Shown here: one piece after another, positions 18,973-29,358 of the stretch
Layout: each line of letters starts with the position of its first letter
Numbering within the stretch: position 1 is the stretch's first letter
Source: Psychromonas sp. MME1
Lineage (GTDB): Bacteria > Pseudomonadota > Gammaproteobacteria > Enterobacterales > Psychromonadaceae
Assembly (NCBI RefSeq): GCF_041080865.1
Contig: NZ_CP160906.1
Span: forward strand, 1,364,001 to 1,428,000
Direction: 5' to 3'
DNA length: 64,000 nt
Made by a program: the position numbers and the translations under genes
The notes under the pieces: model-generated
Told to the model about the DNA's origin: nothing
What the model saw: the letters and a program-made list of their open reading frames with translations, nothing else
Databases searched by the model: none

Positions 18973-21627
18973 CTATTCTTTCTTTTTAGACACTGCGCGT
19001 TTCTTCGTTTGCTCTTCTACCCATTTATCATTAATAAATTTAGCAGTCCAGCCCGTCGCTTTCTTATCTACCTCAGTCATCACATACTGCTCTTTATTTT
19101 TACGACTATAACGAACAATAGCGAGATTGCCTTCAGGATCCTGTTGCGGCGCATCGGCTAAATAGTAAAATTTAGGCGAAATACGTTCCCTAAAACGCGC
19201 TAACTCAGCGACCTTAGGTGCTCTCGTTTCACGCGAGCGAGGGAACGTACTTGCCGCTAAAAATAGCCCTGAAGCACCATCCCTTAGAATAAAATGCGCG
19301 TCACTCTGTTCGCATTCTAATTCAGGTAGGTCAACGGGATCTTCTTTTGGCGGTGCGACTTCACCATTACGTAATATTTTACGCGTATTCTTACACTCTT
19401 CGTTAGTACATCCCATATACTTACCGAAACGACCATCTTTTAACTGCATATCATGACCACATTTATCGCACTCTACAATCGGGCCATCGTATCCTTTAAT
19501 TTTAAACTCGCCCATCTCAACAATATGCCCATCACACAGCGGATTATTGCCGCAGACATGCAATTTACGTTTTTCATCGATCAGGTAACTATCCATTGCC
19601 ATATCACATTTAGGGCAACGTTTTTTAGCCATTAAGGCTGCAGTTTCGGCGTCTTCAGTCGTTAAAAGATCAATCACCTCTTCCCCATCAACTAGATTGA
19701 TCGTGGTTTTACAACGCTCTTTAGGGGGAAGCGCATAGCCCGAACATCCTAAAAAGACACCTGTTGAAGCCGTTCGGATACCCATTGCTCGCTCACAACT
19801 TGGGCAACGAACATCATCAATAATGACTGGTTCATTGAGACGCATGCCGCCCTCTTCAACGGGAAGCTCTGCTTTTTCCAATAGCGATGTTAAATCATTA
19901 TAAAAGCGATCTAACTCTGCAGTCCAACTTGCTTTTCCTTCTGCAATAGCATCAAGATTAGCCTCCATTTGTGCAGTAAAATCGTAACTCATCAACTCAA
20001 CAAAGTTTTCGCTTAATCGGTCGGTAACTATTTCGCCCATTTTAACGGCATAGAAACGACGTTTATCTACTTTTACATAGCCGCGATCTTGAATTGTTGA
20101 AATGATACTTGCATAGGTCGAAGGACGGCCTATTCCCTGCTTTTCAAGCTCTTTTACCAAGGCAGCTTCAGTAAAACGGGCAGGCGGCTTGGTGAAATGT
20201 TGTTGAGGATCAAGTTCAATTAAGTTCAGTGATTCACCAACCGCTAAATCTGGCAACTGCACATCATCTACTTTATTTTTTGCAACGGGTTGCGCTTTGG
20301 TCCAACCTGCAAAACGCATCGTGCGCCCCTTCGCACGTAATTGATAATTACCAGCTTCAACAATTAACGTACTTGCATCATAAAGCGCGGGTAACATTTG
20401 ACATGCTAAAAACTGACGCCAAATCAGCTCATAAAGACGTTGCGCATCACGGTCTACTCCGTTTAAAAAAGAAGCAAGCTGTTTCACGTCAGAAGGACGT
20501 ATCGCTTCATGCGCTTCTTGAGCGCCAGATTTACTGCTATAAGCAATCGCTTCTTTGGGTAGATAATTAGATCCAAACTCTTCGTTAATATAATCACGAG
20601 CAGAAGCAACGGCGTCCTTACTTAAATTAGTCGAATCTGTTCGCATATAAGTGATGTAACCAGCTTCATACAGACGTTGTGCCAGCATCATGGTTTTTTT
20701 CACACCAAACCCTAATCTTGTACTGGCAGCCTGTTGTAGTGTTGAGGTGATAAATGGCGCACTTGGCTTACTCGTTGTCGGTTTGTCTTCCCGAGAAAGT
20801 AATTTATACTGTTCAGGTTTTAATAAATCAACGGCATGCATCGCCTGCGCTTTATTAGTCGGTTTAAAAGCTTGTCCATTTACTTTAAAAACTTCTAAAC
20901 GTAAGTCGATTTTTTTATTGGTCTGTACGTTGGCATGCAGATCCCAAAATTCATCGGGATTAAATGCTTTGATTAAACGCTCACGTTCAACAATCAAACG
21001 TACGGCCACGGATTGTACACGTCCAGCAGAGAGTCCTCGTGCAACCTTTTTCCATAATAATGGGGAGACCATGAAACCAACAACACGATCTAAAAATCGA
21101 CGCGTTTGTTGAGCATTAACGCCATCAATATTTAAATGAGTTGGATGCTGAAATGCTTCTTGGATTGCACTTTCTGTTATTTCGTTAAACACCACTCGTT
21201 GATATTTATCGTGGTCACCACCGAGTGTTTCACGCAAATGCCAAGCTATCGCTTCCCCTTCTCTATCCAAATCGGTTGCGAGATAGATAGTCGGGGCATC
21301 TTTGGCCAATTTTTGTAGCTCACTGACCACTTTTTCTTTACCGGGCAATATTTCATAACGAGCTTGCCAGTGATTATTAGGATCGACGCCCATGCGAGCA
21401 ACTAATGCTTCCTGTGCCCGTTTAGCTTTCTCTTTCTCTTTTTGTGCCGGCGTCATTCCAGTCAAAGATTTTTGTTTCTTAGCTTCGATTGTTTGCTTTG
21501 CACTGCCACTAGTCGGAAGATCTCTAATATGACCGACACTTGATTTAACAATAAAATCGTTTCCTAGATATTTATTGATGGTTTTTGCTTTTGCAGGAGA
21601 TTCCACAATAACAAGTGATTTACTCAT
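18973..21627 (-). CDS. topA: DNA topoisomerase I
   Basis: Type IA topoisomerase that relaxes negative supercoils. The TOPRIM domain is at the N-terminus ([18 protein letters not shown] and [16 protein letters not shown]), the active-site Tyr is in [14 protein letters not shown] near residue 325, and the C-terminus carries zinc ribbons ([34 protein letters not shown]) followed by topoisomerase C-terminal repeats. The 884-residue frame is intact, close to the E. coli enzyme (865). It sits downstream of sohB on the same strand, the common order in gammaproteobacteria, but the usual partner cysB is displaced to 30.9 kb. Confidence 0.97.
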   Translation of the reverse strand: MSKSLVIVESPAKAKTINKYLGNDFIVKSSVGHIRDLPTSGSAKQTIEAKKQKSLTGMTPAQKEKEKAKRAQEALVARMGVDPNNHWQARYEILPGKEKVVSELQKLAKDAPTIYLATDLDREGEAIAWHLRETLGGDHDKYQRVVFNEITESAIQEAFQHPTHLNIDGVNAQQTRRFLDRVVGFMVSPLLWKKVARGLSAGRVQSVAVRLIVERERLIKAFNPDEFWDLHANVQTNKKIDLRLEVFKVNGQAFKPTNKAQAMHAVDLLKPEQYKLLSREDKPTTSKPSAPFITSTLQQAASTRLGFGVKKTMMLAQRLYEAGYITYMRTDSTNLSKDAVASARDYINEEFGSNYLPKEAIAYSSKSGAQEAHEAIRPSDVKQLASFLNGVDRDAQRLYELIWRQFLACQMLPALYDASTLIVEAGNYQLRAKGRTMRFAGWTKAQPVAKNKVDDVQLPDLAVGESLNLIELDPQQHFTKPPARFTEAALVKELEKQGIGRPSTYASIISTIQDRGYVKVDKRRFYAVKMGEIVTDRLSENFVELMSYDFTAQMEANLDAIAEGKASWTAELDRFYNDLTSLLEKAELPVEEGGMRLNEPVIIDDVRCPSCERAMGIRTASTGVFLGCSGYALPPKERCKTTINLVDGEEVIDLLTTEDAETAALMAKKRCPKCDMAMDSYLIDEKRKLHVCGNNPLCDGHIVEMGEFKIKGYDGPIVECDKCGHDMQLKDGRFGKYMGCTNEECKNTRKILRNGEVAPPKEDPVDLPELECEQSDAHFILRDGASGLFLAASTFPRSRETRAPKVAELARFRERISPKFYYLADAPQQDPEGNLAIVRYSRKNKEQYVMTEVDKKATGWTAKFINDKWVEEQTKKRAVSKKKE

Positions 21628-21768
21628 AATTCATCTTTACCTAATGTAGTATTAATCGAGGTAGGGAAACCTAATATTATGTTCATCCAATGAACGCTCT
21701 TTTTTTATATAATCCAAAGTTGCAAAGAATAGCAACCTATTTTTGCAATTAAGTTGATAAATAGGGGT

Positions 21769-21797
21769 AAAAAAGCCAACAATAACATGTTGGCTTT
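21769..21797 (-). terminator. Terminator of sohB
   Basis: Stem AAAGCCAACA / TGTTGGCTTT read leftward into a T-run, 28 bases after the sohB stop. The arms are identical to those of the purF terminator at 13133-13158. Confidence 0.8.
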
Positions 21798-21824
21798 GTA
21801 CATTGGCTGAAAATTAAACGAAAA

Positions 21825-22871
21825 TCAGAATAAACGGTGACTATTAAGTTGTAATAACTTGAAAACACTTTTTTCCAGGGCAACAGATGCAGCTTGCGCA
21901 AATTTATCCGTTATTTTTTTACGTTTTGTATATTTTATCTGTACGATATGGCGTTCTGGTAATTGTGCTACTAGATAGTCATCACTGGTAGAAATTTGAT
22001 CCACTAATTGACGTTCGATAGCCTGTAATCCATACCAATGCTCTCCCGTGGCGACTTTATCTATTTCAACTTGGCTGCGATGTTCACTTACAAATTGTTT
22101 AAACAGTTCATGCGTTTCCTGTAATTCTTGCTTAAATTTATCACGACCTTGCTGATCATTTTCACCGAACATGGTTAAAGTTCGTTTATATTCACCCGCT
22201 GTCAATTGTTCAAATTCAATATCATGTTTTTTTAATAAACGATTAAAATTGGGGATTTGGGCAATTACACCAATCGACCCTAAAATAGCAAAGGGAGCGG
22301 CAATAATTTTATCGGCTATACAAGCCATCATATAACCACCACTTGCGGCAACTTTATCAACAGCAATGGTAAGTGGGATATTACGATCCTTAATGCGTTG
22401 TAATTGAGATGCAGCTAAACCATAGCCATGTACCATTCCTCCGCCACTCTCTAAACGGACAAAGACTTCATCTTTTTCACTAGCAACACTTAAAATGGCA
22501 GTGATCTCTTCTCGCAAAGAGGCAACTTCTTTCGCATCTATACTCCCTTTAAAATCGACAACATATAATTGCGGCAAACCATCACTCTGCTTGCCATCTT
22601 TGAGAGCTTGCTTGGCTAATTTGTCTTTTTCTTTTTGTGCTTTTTTAGCTTCTTTATGGCGTAACTTTAATTGCTGCGCTGTTAATAATTGCTCTTCGAT
22701 TGTATTTTTTGTTTCTTCTAACTGTTCAGATAAATCAATTAATTCTAACTCACCTTTCTTACTTTTTTGTTTAGCTGTTAGAGCAATAACGGCAAGCAAA
22801 GTTATTATTACCGTTAATACAAAAGTGACTGATTTTGCTAAAAACAGACCATAATCAGATAAAAATTCCAA
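21825..22871 (-). CDS. sohB: SohB-type membrane serine protease (family S49)
   Basis: Predicted periplasm-facing inner-membrane protease of the signal-peptide-peptidase family; in E. coli extra sohB suppresses loss of htrA. One N-terminal membrane helix (residues about 10-30, LAKSVTFVLTVIITLLAVIAL) is followed by a lysine-rich coiled coil (about 40-95) and one S49 domain with catalytic Ser in VAASGGYMMACIAD near residue 180. The frame is intact at 348 residues. It is divergent from yciK and upstream of topA. Confidence 0.93.
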   Translation of the reverse strand: MEFLSDYGLFLAKSVTFVLTVIITLLAVIALTAKQKSKKGELELIDLSEQLEETKNTIEEQLLTAQQLKLRHKEAKKAQKEKDKLAKQALKDGKQSDGLPQLYVVDFKGSIDAKEVASLREEITAILSVASEKDEVFVRLESGGGMVHGYGLAASQLQRIKDRNIPLTIAVDKVAASGGYMMACIADKIIAAPFAILGSIGVIAQIPNFNRLLKKHDIEFEQLTAGEYKRTLTMFGENDQQGRDKFKQELQETHELFKQFVSEHRSQVEIDKVATGEHWYGLQAIERQLVDQISTSDDYLVAQLPERHIVQIKYTKRKKITDKFAQAASVALEKSVFKLLQLNSHRLF

Positions 22872-22998
22872 TGTTGTATTCCTTTTAAAAAATATATTGC
22901 CATATCATGACAAAAAGCGCGTCTCTGTACAAAAGAGTTTGAGTATTTTATGTAAAAAAAGTTAATATTCCTAGATATTGTTAACCAAGAGAAGCGTT

Positions 22999-23736
22999 AT
23001 GATCGAATTTCAACCACAGCCAGACTGTTTGGCAGAAAAAACAATTTTAATCACGGGTGCTGGTGATGGAATAGGTAAAACATTAGCGCTGCAATGCGCT
23101 GCATTTGGTGCTACGGTTATTTTGCTCGGACGAACCGTAAAAAAACTGGAAGCTGTTTATGATCAAATTGAGCAACTAGGTAAAAAGCAAGCGGCAATAG
23201 TCCCTCTGGATTTACAGGGAGCCACAGAGCAGCACTATATTGACTTAGCAAATACAATACAAAATGACTATGGCAAGCTAGATGGTTTAGTGCACAATGC
23301 CAGCGAGCTTGGTGTATTAGGGCCCTTCGCCCATATTGAACAAGATACATGGAATGATGTGATGAAAATCAATGTGACGTCAGCATACCTGTTAACAAAA
23401 TCATTTTTACCCGTTTTAACACTCTCTGAAAATGCCTCGACCATTTTCACAACCTCTTCAGTTGGCACTAAAGGCCGAGCCTATTGGGGTGTTTACAGCG
23501 TATCAAAGTTTGCAACAGAAGGTATGATGCAAGTACTTGCAGATGAGTATGAAAACAGCAACTTACGCTTTAATGCGATTAATCCCGGTGCTACCCGTAC
23601 AGCGATGCGCGCAAAAGCATTCCCAGCGGAAGATAATTCCACATTGAAATTACCCGAAGATATTATGCAAAGCTATTTGTATCTTCTTAGTAATGATAGC
23701 ATCAATGTCACAGGGCAAGTTTTAAACGCTCAATAA
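22999..23736 (+). CDS. yciK: YciK-type short-chain dehydrogenase
   Basis: NAD(P)-dependent oxidoreductase of the classical SDR family; the natural substrate of YciK is not established. The Rossmann motif TGAGDGIGKTLAL is near residue 20, NNAG-type segment VHNASELG near 96, and the catalytic Ser/Tyr/Lys in TTSSVGTKG...YSVSK near 145-175. I start at the ATG at 22999 (MIEFQPQPD), with AGAGAAG upstream; a further seven residues upstream lack homology to relatives. It is divergent from sohB, the normal arrangement. Confidence 0.9.
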   Translation: MIEFQPQPDCLAEKTILITGAGDGIGKTLALQCAAFGATVILLGRTVKKLEAVYDQIEQLGKKQAAIVPLDLQGATEQHYIDLANTIQNDYGKLDGLVHNASELGVLGPFAHIEQDTWNDVMKINVTSAYLLTKSFLPVLTLSENASTIFTTSSVGTKGRAYWGVYSVSKFATEGMMQVLADEYENSNLRFNAINPGATRTAMRAKAFPAEDNSTLKLPEDIMQSYLYLLSNDSINVTGQVLNAQ

Positions 23737-23926
23737 TATCATCGTAACAGATAGATGAGTCCTGTTATTTTCTTGCCCTACGGGGCACTTACTTGACGTA
23801 AATTGCACCTAAGTAGATCATATAATTAGAGGAGTAGGTCTTACCCAAAAAGCATTGTGTTTATTAAATGAAGCACTCTATAGAGAAGAAACAGAACAGA
23901 TAAAGGAAAGGTATTCGAGGAAATTG

Positions 23927-24043
<117 letters not shown>

Positions 24044-24085
24044 GTCACTGTTATCAAAACATGACTAACTGCTTTGATGTCGAGG

Positions 24086-24113
24086 ATTATACGTATGAAA
24101 TTAATAAATTCAA
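24086..24113 (-). promoter_or_regulatory. Promoter of the 4.5S RNA gene
   Basis: Read leftward: TTGAAT (complement of 24108-24113), 16-base spacer, perfect TATAAT (complement of 24086-24091). The start would lie about 35-40 bases before the mature RNA, giving a 5' leader of the kind removed by RNase P in E. coli. Confidence 0.7.
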
Positions 24114-24164
24114 TGACAACTTGCTATATATCGTCTAAGTGCCTAATTAACAAACAAACGGCCA

Positions 24165-24947
24165 TCAAAGAAACAGCTTAGCTGCAATAATAAGCAGTAA
24201 CATAGAAAATAATTTTTTTAAGATGTTAGCCGGTAAATTGTAGGCAAGCTTAGCCCCTAATTTTGCAAAAATGGTACTGCTTAATATTATACCTAGCATG
24301 GCAGGCCAATACACATAACCAAAGCTTTCAGCAGGAAGCGCTTGGTTATGCCATCCCATCCAGATGTATCCTATGCTACCTGATAAAGAGATAGCCACAC
24401 CTGTTACAGAAGAGGTGGCTATCGCTTGCGTCATTTTTACACGATACAATGTTAATATAGGAACGACTAAGGTACCACCAGCAATACCAAACACCCCCGA
24501 AACAATACCTATCGCACCACCTAACAGACTACAGCCAAGTTTTTTAGGTAACACTAATGAAGCCTTTGGTAACCAACTAAACCACATCTGTAGCGCGACT
24601 AAGATAGCATAGATTGCAAATACCCGCTGCAACATGGCACTTGATAAATATTCCGCAACATAAGCACCAATAAATCCACCAAATAACATGCCAATACTAA
24701 GTTTTATTGATAATGACCAATCAATATTAAATTTTTTATAGTGCACATAAATCGCACTCAGTGAAGTAAATAAAATGGTAGAGAGTGACGTGCCAACAGC
24801 CAAATGTGCTATGACTTCAGGTGAAAAGTGTAAATATGTGAATGCAAAAATGAGCGTGGGAACAATAATAATACCGCCCCCTATACCAAATACGCCTGCA
24901 GTAAACCCCGCAACCGCACCTAACAATATGTAGCCCAAAATAAGCAC
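24165..24947 (-). CDS. TauE/SafE-family permease
   Basis: Inner-membrane permease of the sulfite exporter TauE/SafE family; members move sulfite, sulfoacetate or other organosulfur anions. The 260-residue protein has about eight hydrophobic segments and the family's internal duplication, seen as GFTAGVFGIGGGIIIVPTL at the N-terminus and GIVSGVFGIAGGTLVVPIL near residue 145. It starts at a GTG that shares a base with the pssA stop (TAGTG), so it is probably translationally coupled to pssA. The substrate cannot be read from the sequence. Confidence 0.85.
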   Translation of the reverse strand: MLILGYILLGAVAGFTAGVFGIGGGIIIVPTLIFAFTYLHFSPEVIAHLAVGTSLSTILFTSLSAIYVHYKKFNIDWSLSIKLSIGMLFGGFIGAYVAEYLSSAMLQRVFAIYAILVALQMWFSWLPKASLVLPKKLGCSLLGGAIGIVSGVFGIAGGTLVVPILTLYRVKMTQAIATSSVTGVAISLSGSIGYIWMGWHNQALPAESFGYVYWPAMLGIILSSTIFAKLGAKLAYNLPANILKKLFSMLLLIIAAKLFL

Positions 24948-26299
24948 TATATTATTCCTTTTACCAGTTTATCGACCTTAGTTCGACGCATACGCAGTAA
25001 TAATTTTTTGACATGAGCAGGATAAGCTTCAACATCATCTATTTGCGCAGGGGAAGTTATTTGTGTGGTATTTTGCAAAATAGTATTTAACTCTTTATCA
25101 AGTAACTCCTGCAACACTTGATTGGGATCATCAATCAGCAGACCATTTTCAAGGTCCAGACGCCACGCACGCGGGTTCAAATTATGTCCAGTCAACATAA
25201 CAAATCGGTTATCCGCATACATGCCTTTAAGGTGAAAACTATTATCACCATGCTTCCAAAGATGCAATTTCAACTGACCACTTGCAAGGGATGGAATATG
25301 TTTTTGCACAAACTTTTTCAAATTACTTTCATATAGATAGGGTAAACCACCGATTGTTCTAAATGGTTTATCCTCTGGAATATAAAAATCATTGGCCGTT
25401 TTATCTCCGACGACGATAGTTAAAGAAACGTTACGTTTTAATAATGCATCAATATCGCGGTCTAATACGGCGGGTAAATTAAAGTATGGGGTAAATATCA
25501 CGAGCTCTTTTTGTGTAGCGTGAATGACATTGCGGATACAGTCATTAAGCTTGTTTTTTTTAGAGCCAAGCCCGGCTATAGGAAAGATAGACAAGTTGTT
25601 GGTCGTGCGTTGACCTTCGAATTTATAGGTCGCTTTCTTTAAATGTTTACTTAATTTCTTCTGTACTATTTTAAGTTCTGTAATTTTAGGAATGGTTGCT
25701 ACGTTCAATGCAACCACTGCATCACTACTTAAAATATCATTTTTCAAGTATTCAACCATTGAATCAGCAAGTTCTTTGTTATTAATTAACCAATATCTAT
25801 CAAAGCGATAACGTCCATTATTATGTAGATAAATATCGTTAAAACTTGCACCGCTATAGAGAATTTGATCATCAAAAATAAAACCTTTTAGATGTTGAAC
25901 ACCAAATAGCTCTTTACGCTTAACCGGGATACCCACAATTTGAATCCCCGTGCCATAGGTTTGTTGCATTTCTTGATACCAAGTAGCATTAGTATCCTTT
26001 GATTTTTTATTCCCAATTAAACCTCTTTGAGCGCGATGAAAATCAATACATACAACAATATCTAAACTGGGAATGTTTTTTTTAGCGGCATAAAGTGCCT
26101 GCAAAACCTCTTTACCTGCATCGTCAGCTTCCAAATATAATGCAGCTAAATAGATACGTTTTTTTGCAGCCGCAATTTGTTTTAATAACTCAGCTTTAAA
26201 TGATGCCGAAGAAAATAGGCAATCCACAGCGTTAGTCGAAAGTGGTATTTTCTTAAGATTGTCTAGATATGATAAACTTCGTTTGATTCGAATACTCAT
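24947..26299 (-). CDS. pssA: CDP-diacylglycerol-serine O-phosphatidyltransferase PssA
   Basis: Phospholipase-D-superfamily enzyme that makes phosphatidylserine from CDP-diacylglycerol and serine, the first step to phosphatidylethanolamine. Two HKD motifs are present: HLKGFIFDD near residue 135 and HLKGMYADN near residue 355. The E. coli-like stretches IYLAALYLEADDAGK, VVGDKTANDFYIPED and NLNPRAWRLDLENG confirm the assignment. The intact 450 residues equal the E. coli length (451). It forms a two-gene unit with the downstream TauE-like permease. Confidence 0.95.
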   Translation of the reverse strand: MSIRIKRSLSYLDNLKKIPLSTNAVDCLFSSASFKAELLKQIAAAKKRIYLAALYLEADDAGKEVLQALYAAKKNIPSLDIVVCIDFHRAQRGLIGNKKSKDTNATWYQEMQQTYGTGIQIVGIPVKRKELFGVQHLKGFIFDDQILYSGASFNDIYLHNNGRYRFDRYWLINNKELADSMVEYLKNDILSSDAVVALNVATIPKITELKIVQKKLSKHLKKATYKFEGQRTTNNLSIFPIAGLGSKKNKLNDCIRNVIHATQKELVIFTPYFNLPAVLDRDIDALLKRNVSLTIVVGDKTANDFYIPEDKPFRTIGGLPYLYESNLKKFVQKHIPSLASGQLKLHLWKHGDNSFHLKGMYADNRFVMLTGHNLNPRAWRLDLENGLLIDDPNQVLQELLDKELNTILQNTTQITSPAQIDDVEAYPAHVKKLLLRMRRTKVDKLVKGII

Positions 26300-26367
26300 A
26301 GAACTCTTTCATGGAATTGAATGTGTTATAGGTACAAATGAATTGCTACCTATAACGACAAAAACAA

Positions 26368-26393
26368 AACAAGGTTGCCTAGACAACCTTGTT
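26368..26393 (-). terminator. Terminator of aspC
   Basis: Stem AACAAGGTTG / CAACCTTGTT with a short loop, read leftward into a T-rich stretch, 22 bases after the aspC stop. Confidence 0.75.
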
Positions 26394-26414
26394 CAATTAT
26401 CGGTCAATTAACGA

Positions 26415-27605
26415 TTAAAAAACCTCTGCTAATGCATCACAAAGAGGTTGCATATTATTTTTTGTCATTCCAGCAACAGAAATACGACCTGAACCAACAA
26501 TATATACAGCAAACTCTGCTTTTAGTCGATTAACTTGTTCAACAGATAATCCAGAGAATGAGAACATGCCGTTTTGACGATTAATGAAGCTAAAATCACC
26601 AGCAACGCCCTTCTCTTTCAAGGTTTCAACGAATAGCTCGCGCATCTCTTGAATACGTTCACGCATGGCAGCCACTTCCAGAACCCACTCACTGTATAGT
26701 TTTTCATCATTTAAGATAGTCGCAACAACAGCAGCACCATGCGCAGGAGGATTTGAATAATTTGAACGAATTCCCGCCTTAATTTGACTAAATGCTGACT
26801 CTGCTATTTCACTATTTTCAGCCACTAGCGTGATACCACCGACGCGTTAATTATATAAACCAAAGTTTTTAGAGAATGAATTAGCAATTAATAACTCTTT
26901 ATTATACTGAGCAAATATACGTAATCCTTGGGCATCTTCTTCAACCCCTTTGGCGAAACCTTGGTAGGCAAAATCGAAGAATGGAATTGCGCCTAATTCA
27001 GCAACCAACTTCGCAAGTATTTCCCACTGTTCGGTTGTTGGGTCAATACCCGTTGGGTTATGGCAACAACCATGAAACAAGATAAGGTCGCCAGCTTCAA
27101 CCTGCTGTAATGATGCAATCATCGCATCAAAATCGAGGTCTTTGCTCGCTGCATCATAATAGGCATAATTAGCAACTTCCAGCCCTGCTGTATTAAATAC
27201 GTTAGCATGATTAGCCCAAGTAGGGTTACTTACCCATATTTTTTTGATACCTAATTTTTTTACCGCAAAATCAGCGCCAGTACGTAATGCACCCGTACCG
27301 CCAGGCACTTGCGCAGTGCATGCTCGATTGGCTGTAATTATCTCGGAATCTTTACCAAATAACAGTCTTTGAACAGCTTGATCATATTCAGCAAGGCCCT
27401 CGATACTTAAGTAGCTTTTAGTGGTTTCACTATTAAGTAGGCGCTTCTCCGCTTCTTTAACGGTTGCTAAAATTGGGGTTAAACCGCTCTCATCTTTATA
27501 AATACCAACACCAAGATTGATTTTATCAACACGCGGATCCTTTTTAAACGCATCTGTTAAACCTAAAATAGGATCAGCAGGTGCCATACTCACTTGTTCA
27601 AACAT
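26415..27605 (-). pseudogene. aspC: Aspartate aminotransferase, interrupted by one in-frame TAA
   Basis: PLP enzyme interconverting aspartate and oxaloacetate with glutamate/2-oxoglutarate. The whole frame spans 396 codons, exactly the E. coli length, with the PLP lysine in [11 protein letters not shown] and the C-terminal SGRISVAGM motif (substrate-binding Arg). A TAA at 26847-26849 replaces the Glu codon expected in GLYNERVG, so a single G-to-T change of GAA would explain it. Both sides are in the same frame and fully conserved. Either a real nonsense mutation or a base-call error; the catalytic lysine lies before the stop and the substrate-binding Arg after it. Confidence 0.92.
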
Positions 27606-27690
27606 GTTTATTCCTTCACAAAGATAATTGATAGATTATTTTCTATTTGCAGTTATACCATTACTGCTTTAGTGATCAATAAAAAATTTA

Positions 27691-29232
27691 CTATTGCGTT
27701 GATTTCGCTTCAAGTTCTGCAATTTTTACTTTCCAAACTGCCGGCCCTTGATCATGTACGTTATTTCCTTGACTATCTACCGCAACGGTAACAGGCATAT
27801 CTTCAACTTCAAATTCATAAATGGCTTCCATACCTAAGTCAGCAAAAGCGACGACTCGTGATTTTTTTATTGCCTTAGAAACAAGATAAGCAGCCCCCCC
27901 AACAGCCATTAAATATACCGCTTTATGGTTGGCGATGGAATCAACCGTTTGTTGCCCACGCTCAGATTTACCTATCATGCCAAATAGTCCGGTCTGCTCA
28001 AGCATAAAATCGGTAAATTTATCCATTCTAGTCGCTGTCGTTGGCCCTGCTGGCCCGACAACTTCATCTCTAACCGCATCTACGGGGCCTACATAATAGA
28101 TAAACTTACCTTTAAAATCGACACCTTCGGGTAACGCTTTCCCCGATGAAAGCAATTCATGAATACGTTTATGGGCGGCATCACGTCCCGTTAGTATTTT
28201 CCCTGAAAGTAGTAATGTATCGCCACTTTTCCACTTACTAATATCACTTTTACTAATACCATCGACATTAACTCGATGTACGTTACTTCCCTCTTGCCGA
28301 GTTATAGCAGGCCAATCTGTAAGCTTCGCGGGTATAAACTGCGCTTCACCAGAGCCATCAAGGGAAAAATGAACATGCCTTGTTGCAGCACAATTTGGGA
28401 TCATCACAACGGGTTTACATGCAGCATGGGTCGGGGCACTTTTAATTTTCACATCAAGTACTGTTGTTAATCCACCTAACCCTTGAGCACCGATTCCTAA
28501 TGCATTAACACGGCGCATAATTTCTAAACGTAACTTTTCATCACTACTCAATAAATGCGCTGTATTTTTTTCTTTAGATTGGAGATCATGAATATCAATG
28601 GGCTCCATCAATGACTGTTTCGCCATTAATGCCGCTTTTTCAACTGTACCTCCAATACCGATACCTAGCATACCGGGCGGACACCACCCAGCCCCCATGG
28701 TCGGCAAGGTTTTTTCAACCCAATCTTCAATCGAGTCGGAGGGGTTAAGCATCACCATTTTTGATTTATTTTCTGAGCCGCCTCCTTTTGCTGCGACCAT
28801 GACATCAACTTTATTACCACTTACTAGCTCAACATGAACAACACTCGGTGTATTATCCTGTGTGTTTTTTCTAGCACCAGCAGGATCACTGACAATGGAG
28901 GCGCGCAATGGGTTACTTGGGTCACAGTAAGCCTGACGAACACCTAAATCGATAATTTCTTGTAACGATAAATCACTATCAAACTGGACTTTCATGCCCA
29001 CCTTAACAAAAACGTTTACGATGCCAGTATCTTGACAAATAGGTCTCTGCCCCTCAGCAGACATACGTGAGTTAATTAAGATTTGTGCAATCGCATCCTT
29101 TGCCGCAGGATTTAGCTCTTTCTGATATGCCTTATCCATTGCTTGGATAAAATCAAGCGGATGGTAATAGGATATAAACTGCAAGGCATTGGCAATACTA
29201 TTTACAAGGTCTTGTTGCTTAATAACTGTCAT
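27691..29232 (-). CDS. Class I (iron-sulfur) fumarate hydratase
   Basis: Oxygen-sensitive [4Fe-4S] hydro-lyase that interconverts fumarate and malate. Candidate cluster cysteines are in RPICQDTGI, AGWCPPGMLG and IPNCAATRHVHF; the C-terminal beta domain follows the LLLSGKILTGRDAAHKR motif and contains YVGPVDAVRDEVVGPAGPTT. The 513-residue single chain contains both alpha and beta parts, as in FumA/FumB, although shorter. The frame is intact. It stands alone between aspC and the divergent pabB; its closeness to aspC (86 bases) leaves co-transcription possible. Confidence 0.92.
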   Translation of the reverse strand: MTVIKQQDLVNSIANALQFISYYHPLDFIQAMDKAYQKELNPAAKDAIAQILINSRMSAEGQRPICQDTGIVNVFVKVGMKVQFDSDLSLQEIIDLGVRQAYCDPSNPLRASIVSDPAGARKNTQDNTPSVVHVELVSGNKVDVMVAAKGGGSENKSKMVMLNPSDSIEDWVEKTLPTMGAGWCPPGMLGIGIGGTVEKAALMAKQSLMEPIDIHDLQSKEKNTAHLLSSDEKLRLEIMRRVNALGIGAQGLGGLTTVLDVKIKSAPTHAACKPVVMIPNCAATRHVHFSLDGSGEAQFIPAKLTDWPAITRQEGSNVHRVNVDGISKSDISKWKSGDTLLLSGKILTGRDAAHKRIHELLSSGKALPEGVDFKGKFIYYVGPVDAVRDEVVGPAGPTTATRMDKFTDFMLEQTGLFGMIGKSERGQQTVDSIANHKAVYLMAVGGAAYLVSKAIKKSRVVAFADLGMEAIYEFEVEDMPVTVAVDSQGNNVHDQGPAVWKVKIAELEAKSTQ

Positions 29233-29358
29233 ATAAAACTCCGTACGTTTTCATAATCGCATTTATTATAAGTGGCTTGAGTATAAAGAGAATGTTAATC
29301 TTCATCTTTACATTAACCAACCTATTTGTAATAAATTTGTTGCCTGAACTCAAAAATT

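Noticed and set aside
20690-21112. Rightward 140-codon frame inside topA
   Set aside because: Antisense shadow of the well-supported topA frame.
22495-22854. Rightward 119-codon frame inside sohB
   Set aside because: Antisense shadow of sohB, rich in Ser/Cys/Asn as expected for a complementary frame.
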